Below, piece by piece: positions 1 through 8,248 of a DNA stretch of 37,248 nt (position 1 is the stretch's first letter; each line of letters starts with the position of its first letter). The notes beneath the pieces were generated by a model, which did no database searches, was not told where the DNA came from, and saw nothing but the letters and a program-made list of their open reading frames with translations. The stretch comes from Bryobacterales bacterium. GTDB lineage: Bacteria; Acidobacteriota; Terriglobia; Bryobacterales; Bryobacteraceae. The DNA lies in assembly GCA_003162425.1 (NCBI GenBank), contig PMOK01000072.1:11149-48396 (forward strand), read 5' to 3'. Made by a program: the position numbers and the translations under genes.

Positions 1-584
1 GTCCCTTGCGGCGCGCGCAATTCCTTCTTGAGATGCACCTGGTGGTTGAATTTGATGGTGCTCGGATCCCGCTGCCCGCTCCGAAGAGGCGCGAATTCGG
101 GATGGTTACGATCGAAATTGCTGATCTCAGCCACAAATCTCGGTGGGGTGTTCTTGTCCTTGGCAGCCAGATCGGCGTGACACTGCGCGCAGGCGCGGTC
201 GCTCGTACTCGCGAGCCGCATCACACCCTTGTGCTCCACATGGCAATCCGAACACGCCGGCGAAAAAGTCTGCTCGCCATGATGGATGGGGCCATCGTGA
301 CAAGCCAGGCAGGCGTTATCCGTGACGGTTCGCTGGAAGCCAGCGGTGGAAACGTGACATGCGGCGCATTTGTGACCAATCAAGGCATGCGGACGCGCGA
401 TCGGTCCGGCATTGTAAGGCGTGGGACTTCCGCGCAATCCATGCCAGCCCAACCAGCCCAGGCCCAGCAGGGTGAACACAACCGAGAGGATGCGGCGCCA
501 GCGCGGAATACCGTGCAGAGTCTTGAAGTAATCAAGATCGATGCGTTGTGCCAGCTTTTTGGTTGTGCGTGTTCGTCCGGCCAT
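1..584 (-). CDS. Membrane-anchored multiheme cytochrome c (partial, C-terminus outside window)
   Basis: The minus-strand frame starts with ATG at 584, preceded by a good ribosome binding site (AGGAAAG), 6 bases after the stop of the cytochrome b gene. About 194 residues are visible before the window edge. A hydrophobic segment at about residues 34-50 is a likely uncleaved anchor. Four CxxCH heme motifs follow at about residues 73-77, 92-96, 111-115 and 132-136, and the histidines around 180-184 (FNHQVH) resemble the axial-ligand motif of cytochrome c3/c7-type multihemes. More hemes may lie beyond the edge. It is probably a periplasm-facing electron carrier that takes electrons from the adjacent cytochrome b. 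It is the last visible gene of the NuoEF-like operon. The multiheme call is firm; the redox partner is inferred from position. Confidence 0.85.
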   Translation of the reverse strand, partial: MAGRTRTTKKLAQRIDLDYFKTLHGIPRWRRILSVVFTLLGLGWLGWHGLRGSPTPYNAGPIARPHALIGHKCAACHVSTAGFQRTVTDNACLACHDGPIHHGEQTFSPACSDCHVEHKGVMRLASTSDRACAQCHADLAAKDKNTPPRFVAEISNFDRNHPEFAPLRSGQRDPSTIKFNHQVHLKKELRAPQG

Positions 585-590
585 CTTTCC

Positions 591-1439
591 TCAGTAACGC
601 AAAGCCATCACGGCATGTACCGCTCCGAGCGCCAGCAGTGCAATCGAAAGCGGAACATGCACCAGCAGCCAGGCGTGCAACCAACGGTAGATGCGAACCT
701 GACGGCTCAATTGATACTCCTCTTCGCAGATGTTTTCGAGATCGTTCAGCACCGGGTGCACGGAAGCCACCGTTATCCTGCGCAGCGATTCGAAGACTTC
801 GGCCGAGCGGCGGGGGTCGGCAAGTTCCAGTTGCGTTGCATCTGGATCAACCAGGAACGGACGCACTTTGCCGAGGTATATTTCTCGAAAGCGCACGCGG
901 TCCTCCTGCTCGATGTCGGCGAGCGTGCTCACGTCCTCGGCGCCATACACGGTGGCTACCAACTGATCCGCTTCCTCACAGAGCTGCGCCCGAACATGCG
1001 GAATCTCCTCATAAATGGTTTCCATCGGCACGCGCGACGTCATCATCCGGGGAATGTAGTGTTGGAGCAGAGCGCCCAACACGCCACTCCCGATCACGAT
1101 GAAGAACAGCCACATCAGGACCGCCGTCAAAGGCCCTCGAGACGCGAAGCCGCCGTGGAACAGGATCAGAGGCAGGCTCAACAATCCCAGCCAGATGTGG
1201 CCGCGCATCCAAGTTTGCGCCCGGCCGATGCGCCAAACGGGCACTTTTTTGCGTGCTCCCAGAAGCCCTGCGTACAGCATCAGAGCGTAGCCGGCGATAC
1301 CGAACGTAAGACCCAGCGCACTGCCGCCGCGCGGCCCGCCGGGGGCGCGCACGGCATAGAGAATGTAGATTGCCAGGCTGACTGCGAATAAGGCCAGCGT
1401 TGCAATCATCCAGGGCCGGTGTGTTTTATCGATTCGCAT
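591..1439 (-). CDS. Membrane di-heme cytochrome b-like protein
   Basis: This 282-residue membrane protein has two transmembrane segments near the N-terminus, two more near residues 85-135 and a C-terminal pair, with a charged stretch of about 100 residues between. Histidines sit in the segment reading GHIWLGLLSLPLILFHGG and again in the last helices (LHAWLLVH, GAVHAVM), spaced as in proteins that bind two b hemes across a membrane. It most resembles ferric-reductase-like or cytochrome b561-like families. The ATG at 1439 is preferred because AGGGGATCA precedes it; a longer frame from 1478 begins inside a hairpin repeat and is probably not translated. It lies between the Fe-S/cNMP fusion gene and the multiheme cytochrome c gene and would pass electrons across the membrane between them. 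The membrane cytochrome call is good; substrate and direction are inferred. Confidence 0.75.
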   Translation of the reverse strand: MRIDKTHRPWMIATLALFAVSLAIYILYAVRAPGGPRGGSALGLTFGIAGYALMLYAGLLGARKKVPVWRIGRAQTWMRGHIWLGLLSLPLILFHGGFASRGPLTAVLMWLFFIVIGSGVLGALLQHYIPRMMTSRVPMETIYEEIPHVRAQLCEEADQLVATVYGAEDVSTLADIEQEDRVRFREIYLGKVRPFLVDPDATQLELADPRRSAEVFESLRRITVASVHPVLNDLENICEEEYQLSRQVRIYRWLHAWLLVHVPLSIALLALGAVHAVMALRY

Positions 1440-1448
1440 TGATCCCCT

Positions 1449-1496
1449 GTAGGCCAAGTCTCCGACTTGCCAGGACAAGACGGAGTCTTGTCCTAC
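1449..1496. repeat. REP-like inverted pair, family 3 (CAAGTC/GACAAGAC hairpins)
   Basis: Read on the minus strand, the element opens with GTAG and the hairpin GACAAGAC-TCC-GTCTTGTC. A second hairpin (CAAGTC-GGA-GACTTG) follows and the element closes with CTAC. Each end is therefore GTAG followed by a stem with loop TCC, and the two face outward. The TAG of the left GTAG is the stop codon of the upstream Fe-S/cNMP fusion gene. The ribosome binding site of the cytochrome b gene lies just outside the right end. Confidence 0.7.
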
Positions 1497-3625
1497 GGCT
1501 CATCGGGGGCCTCCGTTTCTAGAGGCGTGCCTAGCCAGCGGAAAAATTCATTGGGTTCCACGCGATGCGCGGCATCGTGCGGGCAAGCGTACACACAGCT
1601 CGGTTCGGCGTGCTCGGTGCACAGATCGCAGGAGGTAGCCTTCTGTTTCTTTACGGCGATTTGCCCCTCCATCATCTCGAACGGATGCATGTTGATATTT
1701 CCGTACGGGCAGTTCTTGGCGCACAGGCCACATCCGATGCACCAGTTCTCGATGATCACTTCCAGCGAATTCCGCCGCCGGATGGCGCCCACCGGACACC
1801 CCACCATGCACAGAGGATCGCGGCACTGGCGGCAGGAGGTAGCCACCAGATACTTGTCGAATCGCAGTCCCTCGCGAATCAATCGCGTCACGCCGTCGTG
1901 CGCATCGGCGCAAGCGCGCACGCACGCGTCGCAGCGGGTGCAGCGTTCCAGATCCAATACCAAAAGGCTCTGCGCCTCCATCAAGCCCTGAGCCAGAAAA
2001 TGATCGAGCGGCATGCTGGTGGCCGTCCGTAGACGCTGCCGGTTTTGTTCCTGGCGCTCGCGAGCGAGACCCTCCAAGCTACTTCTAACTTCGGGAAACC
2101 GGTCCGTCATCTGGTGGAATTCTTCGGCGTGGATGCGAACCAGCTCCACGTGATCGAGCGCGGTGCAAGTGGCCGTGCGGCGCCCTTCGCCAAGCAGGCC
2201 GATCTCGCCGAAATATCCGCCGCGGCCGAGATATGCCAGCACCAAGTCGCCTCCCGGATGCGGTTCCGTCACCTTGACGAATCCGAGACGAACCAGATAG
2301 AAACTATCCGCGATGTCGCCCTGGTGGCAGATCACATCGCCTTTGCCGTACCGCACCAACTCCACTTTGCCGCGCAGCAGGTCGATGAAATCCGGCGTCA
2401 GCGAGGCGAACATGGGAACGCTTCGCAAATGATCGTCCAGGGCGCGCTTCTTGTAGCCCGCATCCAGTTGCGCCTTGAGGGTCTTGTTGCGTTGGATGAT
2501 GTCCAGCACGTTGCGGAGCATTTCGAGCATCACGCAATCGGTTGCGGCACGCACCGTGGCCGAGCGCGGATACAGGCTCATGCACGTCATTTCGCCGAAC
2601 AGATCGCCTGGATTCAATGTCGCCACCGGATTGTCGTATGGCAGATCCACGGGTCCATCAATGGGAATACTGCGCCGCTGCCCTTCCTCTTCGCGCCGAT
2701 CCTGCTGGCGGCTCGCCAGGCGGCTGGTGAGCTTGCTAAAAAAGCCCAGCGCGCCTCCTTCCGTTTTCACGTGCGCCATGGGCGTCGAAAGATAGACTTC
2801 GGCGGTGCCCTCCAGAATGTAGAACGCCGTTGAGCCATACTCGCCTTCCCGGCAAACGATCTCACCCTTCTTGAAATGGCGCCGGACCACGGCGTTCTTG
2901 TTCAGCTCGAGAAATGTTCCGGACACTTTCTGGAAGTAGGGCAGATCGAGCAGTTCTTCGACATCCACCGGCTCGCCGGGCAGCACGGTTTTCACAACAC
3001 TTTTGTTGGTGAGCGCGCCGGTGGGGCACGACACCATGCACTCCCCGCAAGAGACGCACGAGGAATTGCCCATGGGCAGGTTGTAATCGAACGCGATGCC
3101 GGCCATGAAACCTTTGCCGCGGCGGCCGAGCACATCGTTGTGGCGAATTTCGTCGCATCCGCGAATACAGCGATCGCACAAGATGCACGCTTCGTGGTCC
3201 ACCGCAATCACCAGCGACGAATTGTCCTGGCCGCGCGGGGAAAGCCGGCGGGGAAAGCGCGACTCGGATATACCCTCGTGGTGCGCCAGAGTTTCTAGTT
3301 CGCAATCACCCGAATTCCGCTGGCGCGCGCAGGGGCTGGGATGGTCCGCCATCAGCAATTCGATTAAGGTGCGCCGCGCCCGCAGGACCTTGGGGGAATT
3401 GGTGGACACCACCATTTTGTTTTCGGCTGGGCGCACGCACGACGCCGCGAACACCCGGCCTCCCACATCCACAACACAAACCCGGCAAACTCCCACGGGC
3501 GTTTCGTTTTGCTGATGGCACAAGGTGGGAATCGGAATGCCTTGCAGGCGGGCGGCGTCGAAGACGGTGGTGCCTTCGGGGACAGAAACGGCAATGCCGT
3601 CGATGGTGAGTTGAACGTCGCTCAT
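1493..3625 (-). CDS. NuoG-like N-terminus fused to two cNMP-binding domains and a four-cluster ferredoxin
   Basis: This 710-residue protein has four blocks. Residues 1-75 are a 2Fe-2S ferredoxin fold with C36, C47, C50 and C63. Residues 80-205 follow NuoG, with the H95/C99/C108 region and two 4Fe-4S motifs (C147, 150, 153, 157 and C190, 193, 196, 200). Residues about 235-380 and 405-515 are two cyclic-nucleotide-binding domains with phosphate-binding cassettes (FGEMTCM...RSATVR and FGEIGLL...RTAT). Residues 555-685 are a DmsB/NrfC-type ferredoxin with four cysteine quartets. The molybdopterin part of NuoG is absent. One cysteine of the usual His-Cys3 cluster is missing (HPSPCARQRNSGDC). The start overlaps the NuoEF stop by 4 bases (ATGA), so the two are translationally coupled. 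The likely role is an Fe-S wire between NuoEF and cytochrome b, gated by cNMP; the gating is inference. Confidence 0.85.
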   Translation of the reverse strand: MSDVQLTIDGIAVSVPEGTTVFDAARLQGIPIPTLCHQQNETPVGVCRVCVVDVGGRVFAASCVRPAENKMVVSTNSPKVLRARRTLIELLMADHPSPCARQRNSGDCELETLAHHEGISESRFPRRLSPRGQDNSSLVIAVDHEACILCDRCIRGCDEIRHNDVLGRRGKGFMAGIAFDYNLPMGNSSCVSCGECMVSCPTGALTNKSVVKTVLPGEPVDVEELLDLPYFQKVSGTFLELNKNAVVRRHFKKGEIVCREGEYGSTAFYILEGTAEVYLSTPMAHVKTEGGALGFFSKLTSRLASRQQDRREEEGQRRSIPIDGPVDLPYDNPVATLNPGDLFGEMTCMSLYPRSATVRAATDCVMLEMLRNVLDIIQRNKTLKAQLDAGYKKRALDDHLRSVPMFASLTPDFIDLLRGKVELVRYGKGDVICHQGDIADSFYLVRLGFVKVTEPHPGGDLVLAYLGRGGYFGEIGLLGEGRRTATCTALDHVELVRIHAEEFHQMTDRFPEVRSSLEGLARERQEQNRQRLRTATSMPLDHFLAQGLMEAQSLLVLDLERCTRCDACVRACADAHDGVTRLIREGLRFDKYLVATSCRQCRDPLCMVGCPVGAIRRRNSLEVIIENWCIGCGLCAKNCPYGNINMHPFEMMEGQIAVKKQKATSCDLCTEHAEPSCVYACPHDAAHRVEPNEFFRWLGTPLETEAPDEP

Positions 3626-5370
3626 GGTCTTGCGACGCTCCCTTCCAGTCGCGGCTCAGAATGCATCGGGCAGACGCCTTCTGGACACTGCTTTTCGAAG
3701 ATATGCGCTTCGATCTCTGGCCGAAAATGTTGCAACACGGAACTCAATGGCGCATGCGCGAACTGGCCCAGGCCGCAAATGGACGTCAGCTTCAACGCGT
3801 CGGTGAGCTCATCGATCAATTCGAGATCGGCCTGCGATCCTTTCCCATGCGTCCAGCCAGTAAGGATGTCCACCATCTTCTGCGATCCCATGCGGCAGGG
3901 CACGCATTTCCCGCAGGACTCGTTACGGAAGAACGTCACCGCATTCAGCGCCATGTCCAGCATGCAGCGGCCCTCAGCGCACACTACAATGGCGCCCGAG
4001 CCAAGCATGGAGCCGGCCGCGGCGAGCGACTTGAAATCCAGACGGACGTCTGCCATGGAGGCGGGCAGATAACCGGATGAAGGGCCTGACGGCGCAAAAG
4101 CTTTCAAGGCCTTTCCATCCACGATTCCACCTGCGCGATCGTAGATCACATCTGACATCGGCAGTCCCATGGGGATCTCGAAGATGCCCGGATTGAGCAC
4201 ATCCCCGCTGACGCCGACAAATTTCAAGCCCGCAGCGCCTCCCTGCCCTTGCGCCTTGTACCAATCCACGCCGTTCATCAGGATCTGCGGTACGTTGGCG
4301 AACGTCTCCACATTGTTCAGCGCGGTCGGCTTGTTGAAGACGCCGTTCGTTACCGGAAACGGCGGCTTGTTGCGCGGCTCAGCGCGTTTCCCTTCGATAG
4401 CTTCGATCAACGCGCTCTCTTCGCCGCAAATGTAACCGCCTGGACTCACGAAAATTTCGAGCTCAAAAGCGAGATCCGACCCCAGGATGCCGTTTCCTAG
4501 CAGGCCTTCTTCATAGCACCTGTCGATTTCATGTTGCAGGATGTGCTCCTGAGCTTGATACTCGTGGCGGATGTAGAGAAAGCCTTTTTGTGCACCGGTT
4601 ACAAGGCCCGCGATGATCATTCCTTCGATCACCAGGTTGGGGAGATTCTCCAAAATGAAGCGATCCTTGATGGTGCCCGGCTCGCTCTCGTCGGCGTTGC
4701 ACACTACGTATTTTTCAGGTCCTGCGGCTTTCCGCACCAACTCCCACTTCATGCCTGTGACGAAACCCGCGCCACCCAGGCCGGGCAGTCCACTGGCTTT
4801 CAACTGTGCGATCACGCCGTCCCAATCGCGCGTTTGAGCCAGCCTCCGCAGCGCGCCGTAGTGTTCCGAACTCTGGTATGGATCGGAAGCCAGGCCGTGG
4901 ATGGCCGGACCGGGTGCGAGTTGCGGCAGATCGCTGCCTCCCAACGCCGTCAACACTAGCGCCTCCGCTTGAACCGGAGTGGCCCCGCGATAGATGTGAT
5001 CGTTAATGGAAATCGCGGGCGCGCCATCGCATTGTCCCAGGCAGGAACACACGCCAATGAAAACATCGCTGGCGTTCATTCCTTGGAAGCGTTGCTTCAA
5101 GCCGGTCTCAAGCGCATCCGCGCCGCGCAGATGGCACGACATATCCGAACAGACCAGCAGGTTCACTTTGGGCTGCGGCTGGAGATGGAAATGCGGATAG
5201 AAATCAGCGACGCCGTGAATGCGATAGAGCGGGATCTGGGTACGCTCGGACATCGCTTCCAACTGTTCGCCCGGCAGATAACCGTATTGACTCTGGATCG
5301 CTCTGAGATCGTCGAAAATCAACCGCCCTCCAGCCGCATCATCGCGTGAGGTTTCATTATAGACAAGCAC
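3622..5370 (-). CDS. NuoE-NuoF fusion, NADH-oxidising diaphorase module
   Basis: Starting from GTG 5370 the protein has 582 residues. Residues 15-130 are a NuoE-type thioredoxin-like 2Fe-2S domain (C74, C79, C110, C114, with CLGQCDGAP). Residues 165-560 are NuoF: the NADH/FMN glycine-rich loop at 197-206 (GLGGAGFVTG), CNADESEPGT at 224-233, CGEESALIEAIEG at 315-327, and 4Fe-4S ligands C486, C489, C492 and C532. An extra cysteine pair (CPEGVC) lies near the C-terminus. Such modules oxidise NADH and pass electrons through FMN to Fe-S clusters in complex I, NAD-dependent formate dehydrogenases and bifurcating hydrogenases. The frame stays open to 5526, but that would overlap the divergent cytochrome gene, and homology to NuoE begins near 5330, so GTG 5370 is chosen with moderate certainty. 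No proton-pumping complex I subunits are nearby. Confidence 0.88.
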   Translation of the reverse strand: MLVYNETSRDDAAGGRLIFDDLRAIQSQYGYLPGEQLEAMSERTQIPLYRIHGVADFYPHFHLQPQPKVNLLVCSDMSCHLRGADALETGLKQRFQGMNASDVFIGVCSCLGQCDGAPAISINDHIYRGATPVQAEALVLTALGGSDLPQLAPGPAIHGLASDPYQSSEHYGALRRLAQTRDWDGVIAQLKASGLPGLGGAGFVTGMKWELVRKAAGPEKYVVCNADESEPGTIKDRFILENLPNLVIEGMIIAGLVTGAQKGFLYIRHEYQAQEHILQHEIDRCYEEGLLGNGILGSDLAFELEIFVSPGGYICGEESALIEAIEGKRAEPRNKPPFPVTNGVFNKPTALNNVETFANVPQILMNGVDWYKAQGQGGAAGLKFVGVSGDVLNPGIFEIPMGLPMSDVIYDRAGGIVDGKALKAFAPSGPSSGYLPASMADVRLDFKSLAAAGSMLGSGAIVVCAEGRCMLDMALNAVTFFRNESCGKCVPCRMGSQKMVDILTGWTHGKGSQADLELIDELTDALKLTSICGLGQFAHAPLSSVLQHFRPEIEAHIFEKQCPEGVCPMHSEPRLEGSVARP

Positions 5371-5437
5371 ATGCCCGCGCAACCACCTATGTGCAACCCC
5401 ATGCCGCTCTCGATTGTGGTGAAATTGACAACTAGTA

Positions 5438-6733
5438 ATGAAAATCGGTTTTACGTGCGCTCTTGGCTTCGTTGTCGCCAACGGATTGGGGCTCGCCGCC
5501 GACGCTCCCGAGCCTTCGAAGTACACCGGGCCGGGATCGTGCAGTTCGCCGGCTTGTCACGGCAGTGTGCAGGCGCGCGAGGACACGTCGGTGCTCCAAA
5601 ACGAGTACAGCACCTGGGTGGTTCGCGATAAACACGCGCATGCGTTCATCAATCTCACAAATCCGATTGGCACGAGAATGGCGAAAATCATGGGTCTGCC
5701 GAAGCCTGACACGGCGCCCAGGTGCCTTTCCTGCCACGCTCTGGACGTGCCCCTGGATATGCGCGCCCGCACGTTCGATCTCACCGATGGCGTCGGCTGC
5801 GAGAATTGCCATGGACCGGCCTCTGCTTGGCTCGGGCCCCATACCACGCGCGACTGGAAGTACGAGAAGTCGCTCGATCTGGGCATGTATAACACGCGGG
5901 ATCTTATCAAGCGTAGTGAAAAATGCCTCTCCTGCCATCTGGGAAATGCGGAGAAGTTTGTGGATCATGAGCTGATCGCGGCCGGACATCCGGATCTTTA
6001 TTTTGAGCTGGATTCTTTCATGTCCGTGATGCCGCCGCATTGGAAAGACGTCGACAAAGATCCGTGGCTGGGAGTTCGATCGCTAGGCGTGGGTCAGGCC
6101 GTGCAATTGCGGGAACAACTAAAGCGCATCGCGCGGGAATCCCAAGGAGGCATCTGGCCCGAATACGCGGAACTGGATTGTTTCGCCTGCCACCACAGCC
6201 TGACCGCGGCCAAAGAGAGTTGGAGGCAGGAGCGCGGCTACGCCGGCCGGCGTCCCGGAAATCCGCCTTGGAATCTCTCGCGCTATGTTGTTTTCCGCCG
6301 TGTAATTCAGGAAGCGGACCCGCAAGCTTCGCAGCAACTGCGCGCCCAGGTGGATAGTGTCAATGCGCTCGTTACCGCACTCGGGTCCGATCGAAAACAA
6401 ATTGCGGCCGAGGCTGCAAGCGCCGCCCAAATGGCGAACGGTCTGGCCGAGCGGCTGGCCACGATGCATTTCGACCAGCCCACCACCTTGCGCCTGTTGA
6501 AGGGCATTTCCTCGGACGCCGACGATATTGCCGGGCAAGGCGAGCGCTCGGCTGAGCAGGCCACCATGGCGCTGGATTCGCTGTTCATCGCATACACCAA
6601 GAACGATCATCTGGCGAATGATGCGCAAATCCGGGCGGCCATTCATGGCCTTTTCCAGCAAATCGAAGATCCGTCCGCGTACAATGGCTTTAAGTTCGCG
6701 CAAGCGATGAGGAGCTTGAACGCACTGTTTTGA
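5438..6733 (+). CDS. Exported five-heme cytochrome c554-type protein
   Basis: The 431-residue protein begins with a signal peptide (MKIGFTCALGFVVANGLG, cleavage near ADA). Heme-binding motifs are C35-x4-C40-H41 (the wider spacing found in some multihemes), C96-C99-H100, C121-C124-H125, C163-C166-H167 and C248-C251-H252. Additional histidines (KHAHAF, AAGHP) could be distal ligands. Motif spacing and the sequence between them fit the cytochrome c554/c-prime family of periplasmic electron carriers. The C-terminal 170 residues lack hemes and look helical. The gene is divergent from the NuoEF-like operon with only 67 bases between the starts, which suggests co-regulation. No strong ribosome binding site is visible before ATG 5438. 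The heme count is seen directly; the partner is inferred. Confidence 0.85.
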   Translation: MKIGFTCALGFVVANGLGLAADAPEPSKYTGPGSCSSPACHGSVQAREDTSVLQNEYSTWVVRDKHAHAFINLTNPIGTRMAKIMGLPKPDTAPRCLSCHALDVPLDMRARTFDLTDGVGCENCHGPASAWLGPHTTRDWKYEKSLDLGMYNTRDLIKRSEKCLSCHLGNAEKFVDHELIAAGHPDLYFELDSFMSVMPPHWKDVDKDPWLGVRSLGVGQAVQLREQLKRIARESQGGIWPEYAELDCFACHHSLTAAKESWRQERGYAGRRPGNPPWNLSRYVVFRRVIQEADPQASQQLRAQVDSVNALVTALGSDRKQIAAEAASAAQMANGLAERLATMHFDQPTTLRLLKGISSDADDIAGQGERSAEQATMALDSLFIAYTKNDHLANDAQIRAAIHGLFQQIEDPSAYNGFKFAQAMRSLNALF

Positions 6734-8233
6734 ATGATCGGAAAGCAACTCAAGATCACGCTGGCTGGAATGGTGGTGGCTGCGGCGCTGTTTTCAGCAG
6801 GCTCCAGAGGCGCTTCCACCGCTCTGCCCACGCTGAGCGCGAGCGACGTCCAGACCGTGGTGCAGCATACCGCGGCATCCGTGAACGCTCCGATGGTGAT
6901 TGCAGTTACCGATCGGCAGGGCAACATCTTGGCGGTGTATCGCAAGCCCGGAGCGCCCGCAACCACCACGGCGAATTTCGGCGTGCATGCCGATACAAAC
7001 GAGGTCGCGGTAGCATTGGCGCGCACCGCTAGCTTTTTCAGCAATAGTCAAGCCCCACTCTCGTCACGCACAGTTCGTTATATCAGTGGCATCCATTTTC
7101 CTCCCGGCATTCCTTTCACTGGCAACGCCGCGCTCTACGGAATTGAGAACACCAATCGAGGCTGCCCGTTTAATACGGATTTCCTTGCCGGCCAGGCCGT
7201 GCCGCCCGCGCGCTCCATCGACGGATCGACGCCGGGATTGGGAATTCTCACCGGCAAAGCGGATGTGAACGATAGCGATCCCACCGCCGTGAATCCGGGC
7301 GGAGTTCCGCTGTTCAAAAACGGGACTCTGGTGGGAGGCGTGGGAGTAGCCGGCGTGGATCCGAATGTCGCGGAGTTCGCCGCATTTTCGGGCGAAGCAG
7401 GATTCGGGCCGATTGTGCCATCGCCGGGCGTAGTGTTCATCGACGGTATCGCGCTGCCGTTCGTCAACCAAACGACGATGCCAGACGGATATCAAGCGGG
7501 CTCAGCCAACGGCAGCTACATCCTGAAGCCCCAGAGCAGTCCCGGACCGGCGCCCGATGGCGATTTGATTGCGCCGCAGGCTGGCAAGTTGGGTGGGCTC
7601 ACGCTCGAAGAGGTCCAAAGCATCGTTAACAATACTGTGACCACGGGTAACCAGACTCGCGCGATCATCCGATTGCCGCTCGGCTCGCGCGCCCGTTTCG
7701 CGATTGCTGTGGCGGACCTGGACGGAACTCTGCTGGCGTTGCATCGAATGCCGGACGCCACTGTCTTCAGCATCGATGTTGCGGTGGCCAAGTCGCGCAA
7801 CGTGATCTTCTTCAGCGGAACGCATCGCACGCCAGGCGATCTACCCGGAGTCCCGATGGGCACCGCTGTTACCAACCGCACCATCAGCTTCGGCGCGCAG
7901 CCGTTCTTTCCGCCGGGTATCGATTACTCGACGCCAGGACCGTTCTTTAATCTCTACCAATACGATGTATCGCATCCATGCACCCAGGGATCGCAGGCGG
8001 CCAATAAAAATCAAAACGGAATTGTGTTTTTTCCTGGAGCGCTTCCGCTGTATAAGAACGGTGTGCTGGTGGGCGGACTAGGAGTGAGTGGCGATGGCGT
8101 GGATCAGGACGATTTCGCCACGGCAGCCGGTGCGGCAAATTTTCAGGCTCCTGCAGCGATGCGGGCCGATCAGGTGTTCGATGAGAGTGTGCGATTGCCG
8201 TATATCAAGTTCCCGCGCAATCCGACGGATTAG
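6734..8233 (+). CDS. Exported protein with two GlcG/HbpS-like domains
   Basis: The 499-residue product has a signal peptide (hydrophobic residues 8-22, likely cleavage near GASTA). It contains two similar halves: residues about 35-230 and 285-480 each have a stretch on the pattern of VIAVTDRQGNILAVYR or FAIAVADLDGTLLALHRMP, then VAVA(L/K)xR and a later (G/L)PLFKNGxLVGGVGVAG-like block. This pattern is typical of the GlcG/HbpS family (DUF336), whose characterised members bind or degrade heme or serve as redox-sensing partners. The ATG follows directly on the stop codon of the c554-type cytochrome gene, so the two form an operon. A role in heme handling beside a multiheme cytochrome is plausible but unproven. 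The double-domain exported form is larger than the usual single-domain proteins of about 140 residues. Confidence 0.7.
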   Translation: MIGKQLKITLAGMVVAAALFSAGSRGASTALPTLSASDVQTVVQHTAASVNAPMVIAVTDRQGNILAVYRKPGAPATTTANFGVHADTNEVAVALARTASFFSNSQAPLSSRTVRYISGIHFPPGIPFTGNAALYGIENTNRGCPFNTDFLAGQAVPPARSIDGSTPGLGILTGKADVNDSDPTAVNPGGVPLFKNGTLVGGVGVAGVDPNVAEFAAFSGEAGFGPIVPSPGVVFIDGIALPFVNQTTMPDGYQAGSANGSYILKPQSSPGPAPDGDLIAPQAGKLGGLTLEEVQSIVNNTVTTGNQTRAIIRLPLGSRARFAIAVADLDGTLLALHRMPDATVFSIDVAVAKSRNVIFFSGTHRTPGDLPGVPMGTAVTNRTISFGAQPFFPPGIDYSTPGPFFNLYQYDVSHPCTQGSQAANKNQNGIVFFPGALPLYKNGVLVGGLGVSGDGVDQDDFATAAGAANFQAPAAMRADQVFDESVRLPYIKFPRNPTD

Positions 8234-8248
8234 CGCTTGATCGAGGGG

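Noticed and set aside
6-1391. A 461-codon open frame on the plus strand
   Set aside because: It lies opposite the cytochrome c and cytochrome b genes, whose minus-strand products have heme motifs, good ribosome binding sites and tight spacing. Its sequence has no recognisable domain and reflects high GC third positions of the real genes.
1440-1478. N-terminal extension of the cytochrome b gene
   Set aside because: The extra 13 residues are encoded by the hairpin repeat, and the ATG at 1439 has its own ribosome binding site.
2045-2833. A 262-codon plus-strand frame opposite the Fe-S/cNMP fusion gene
   Set aside because: The minus-strand protein has intact cNMP-binding domains through this region; the plus-strand frame is compositional shadow.
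3622-5370. Part of a respiratory complex I operon
   Set aside because: None of the NuoA, H, J-N membrane subunits nor NuoB-D are present; the neighbours are cytochromes.
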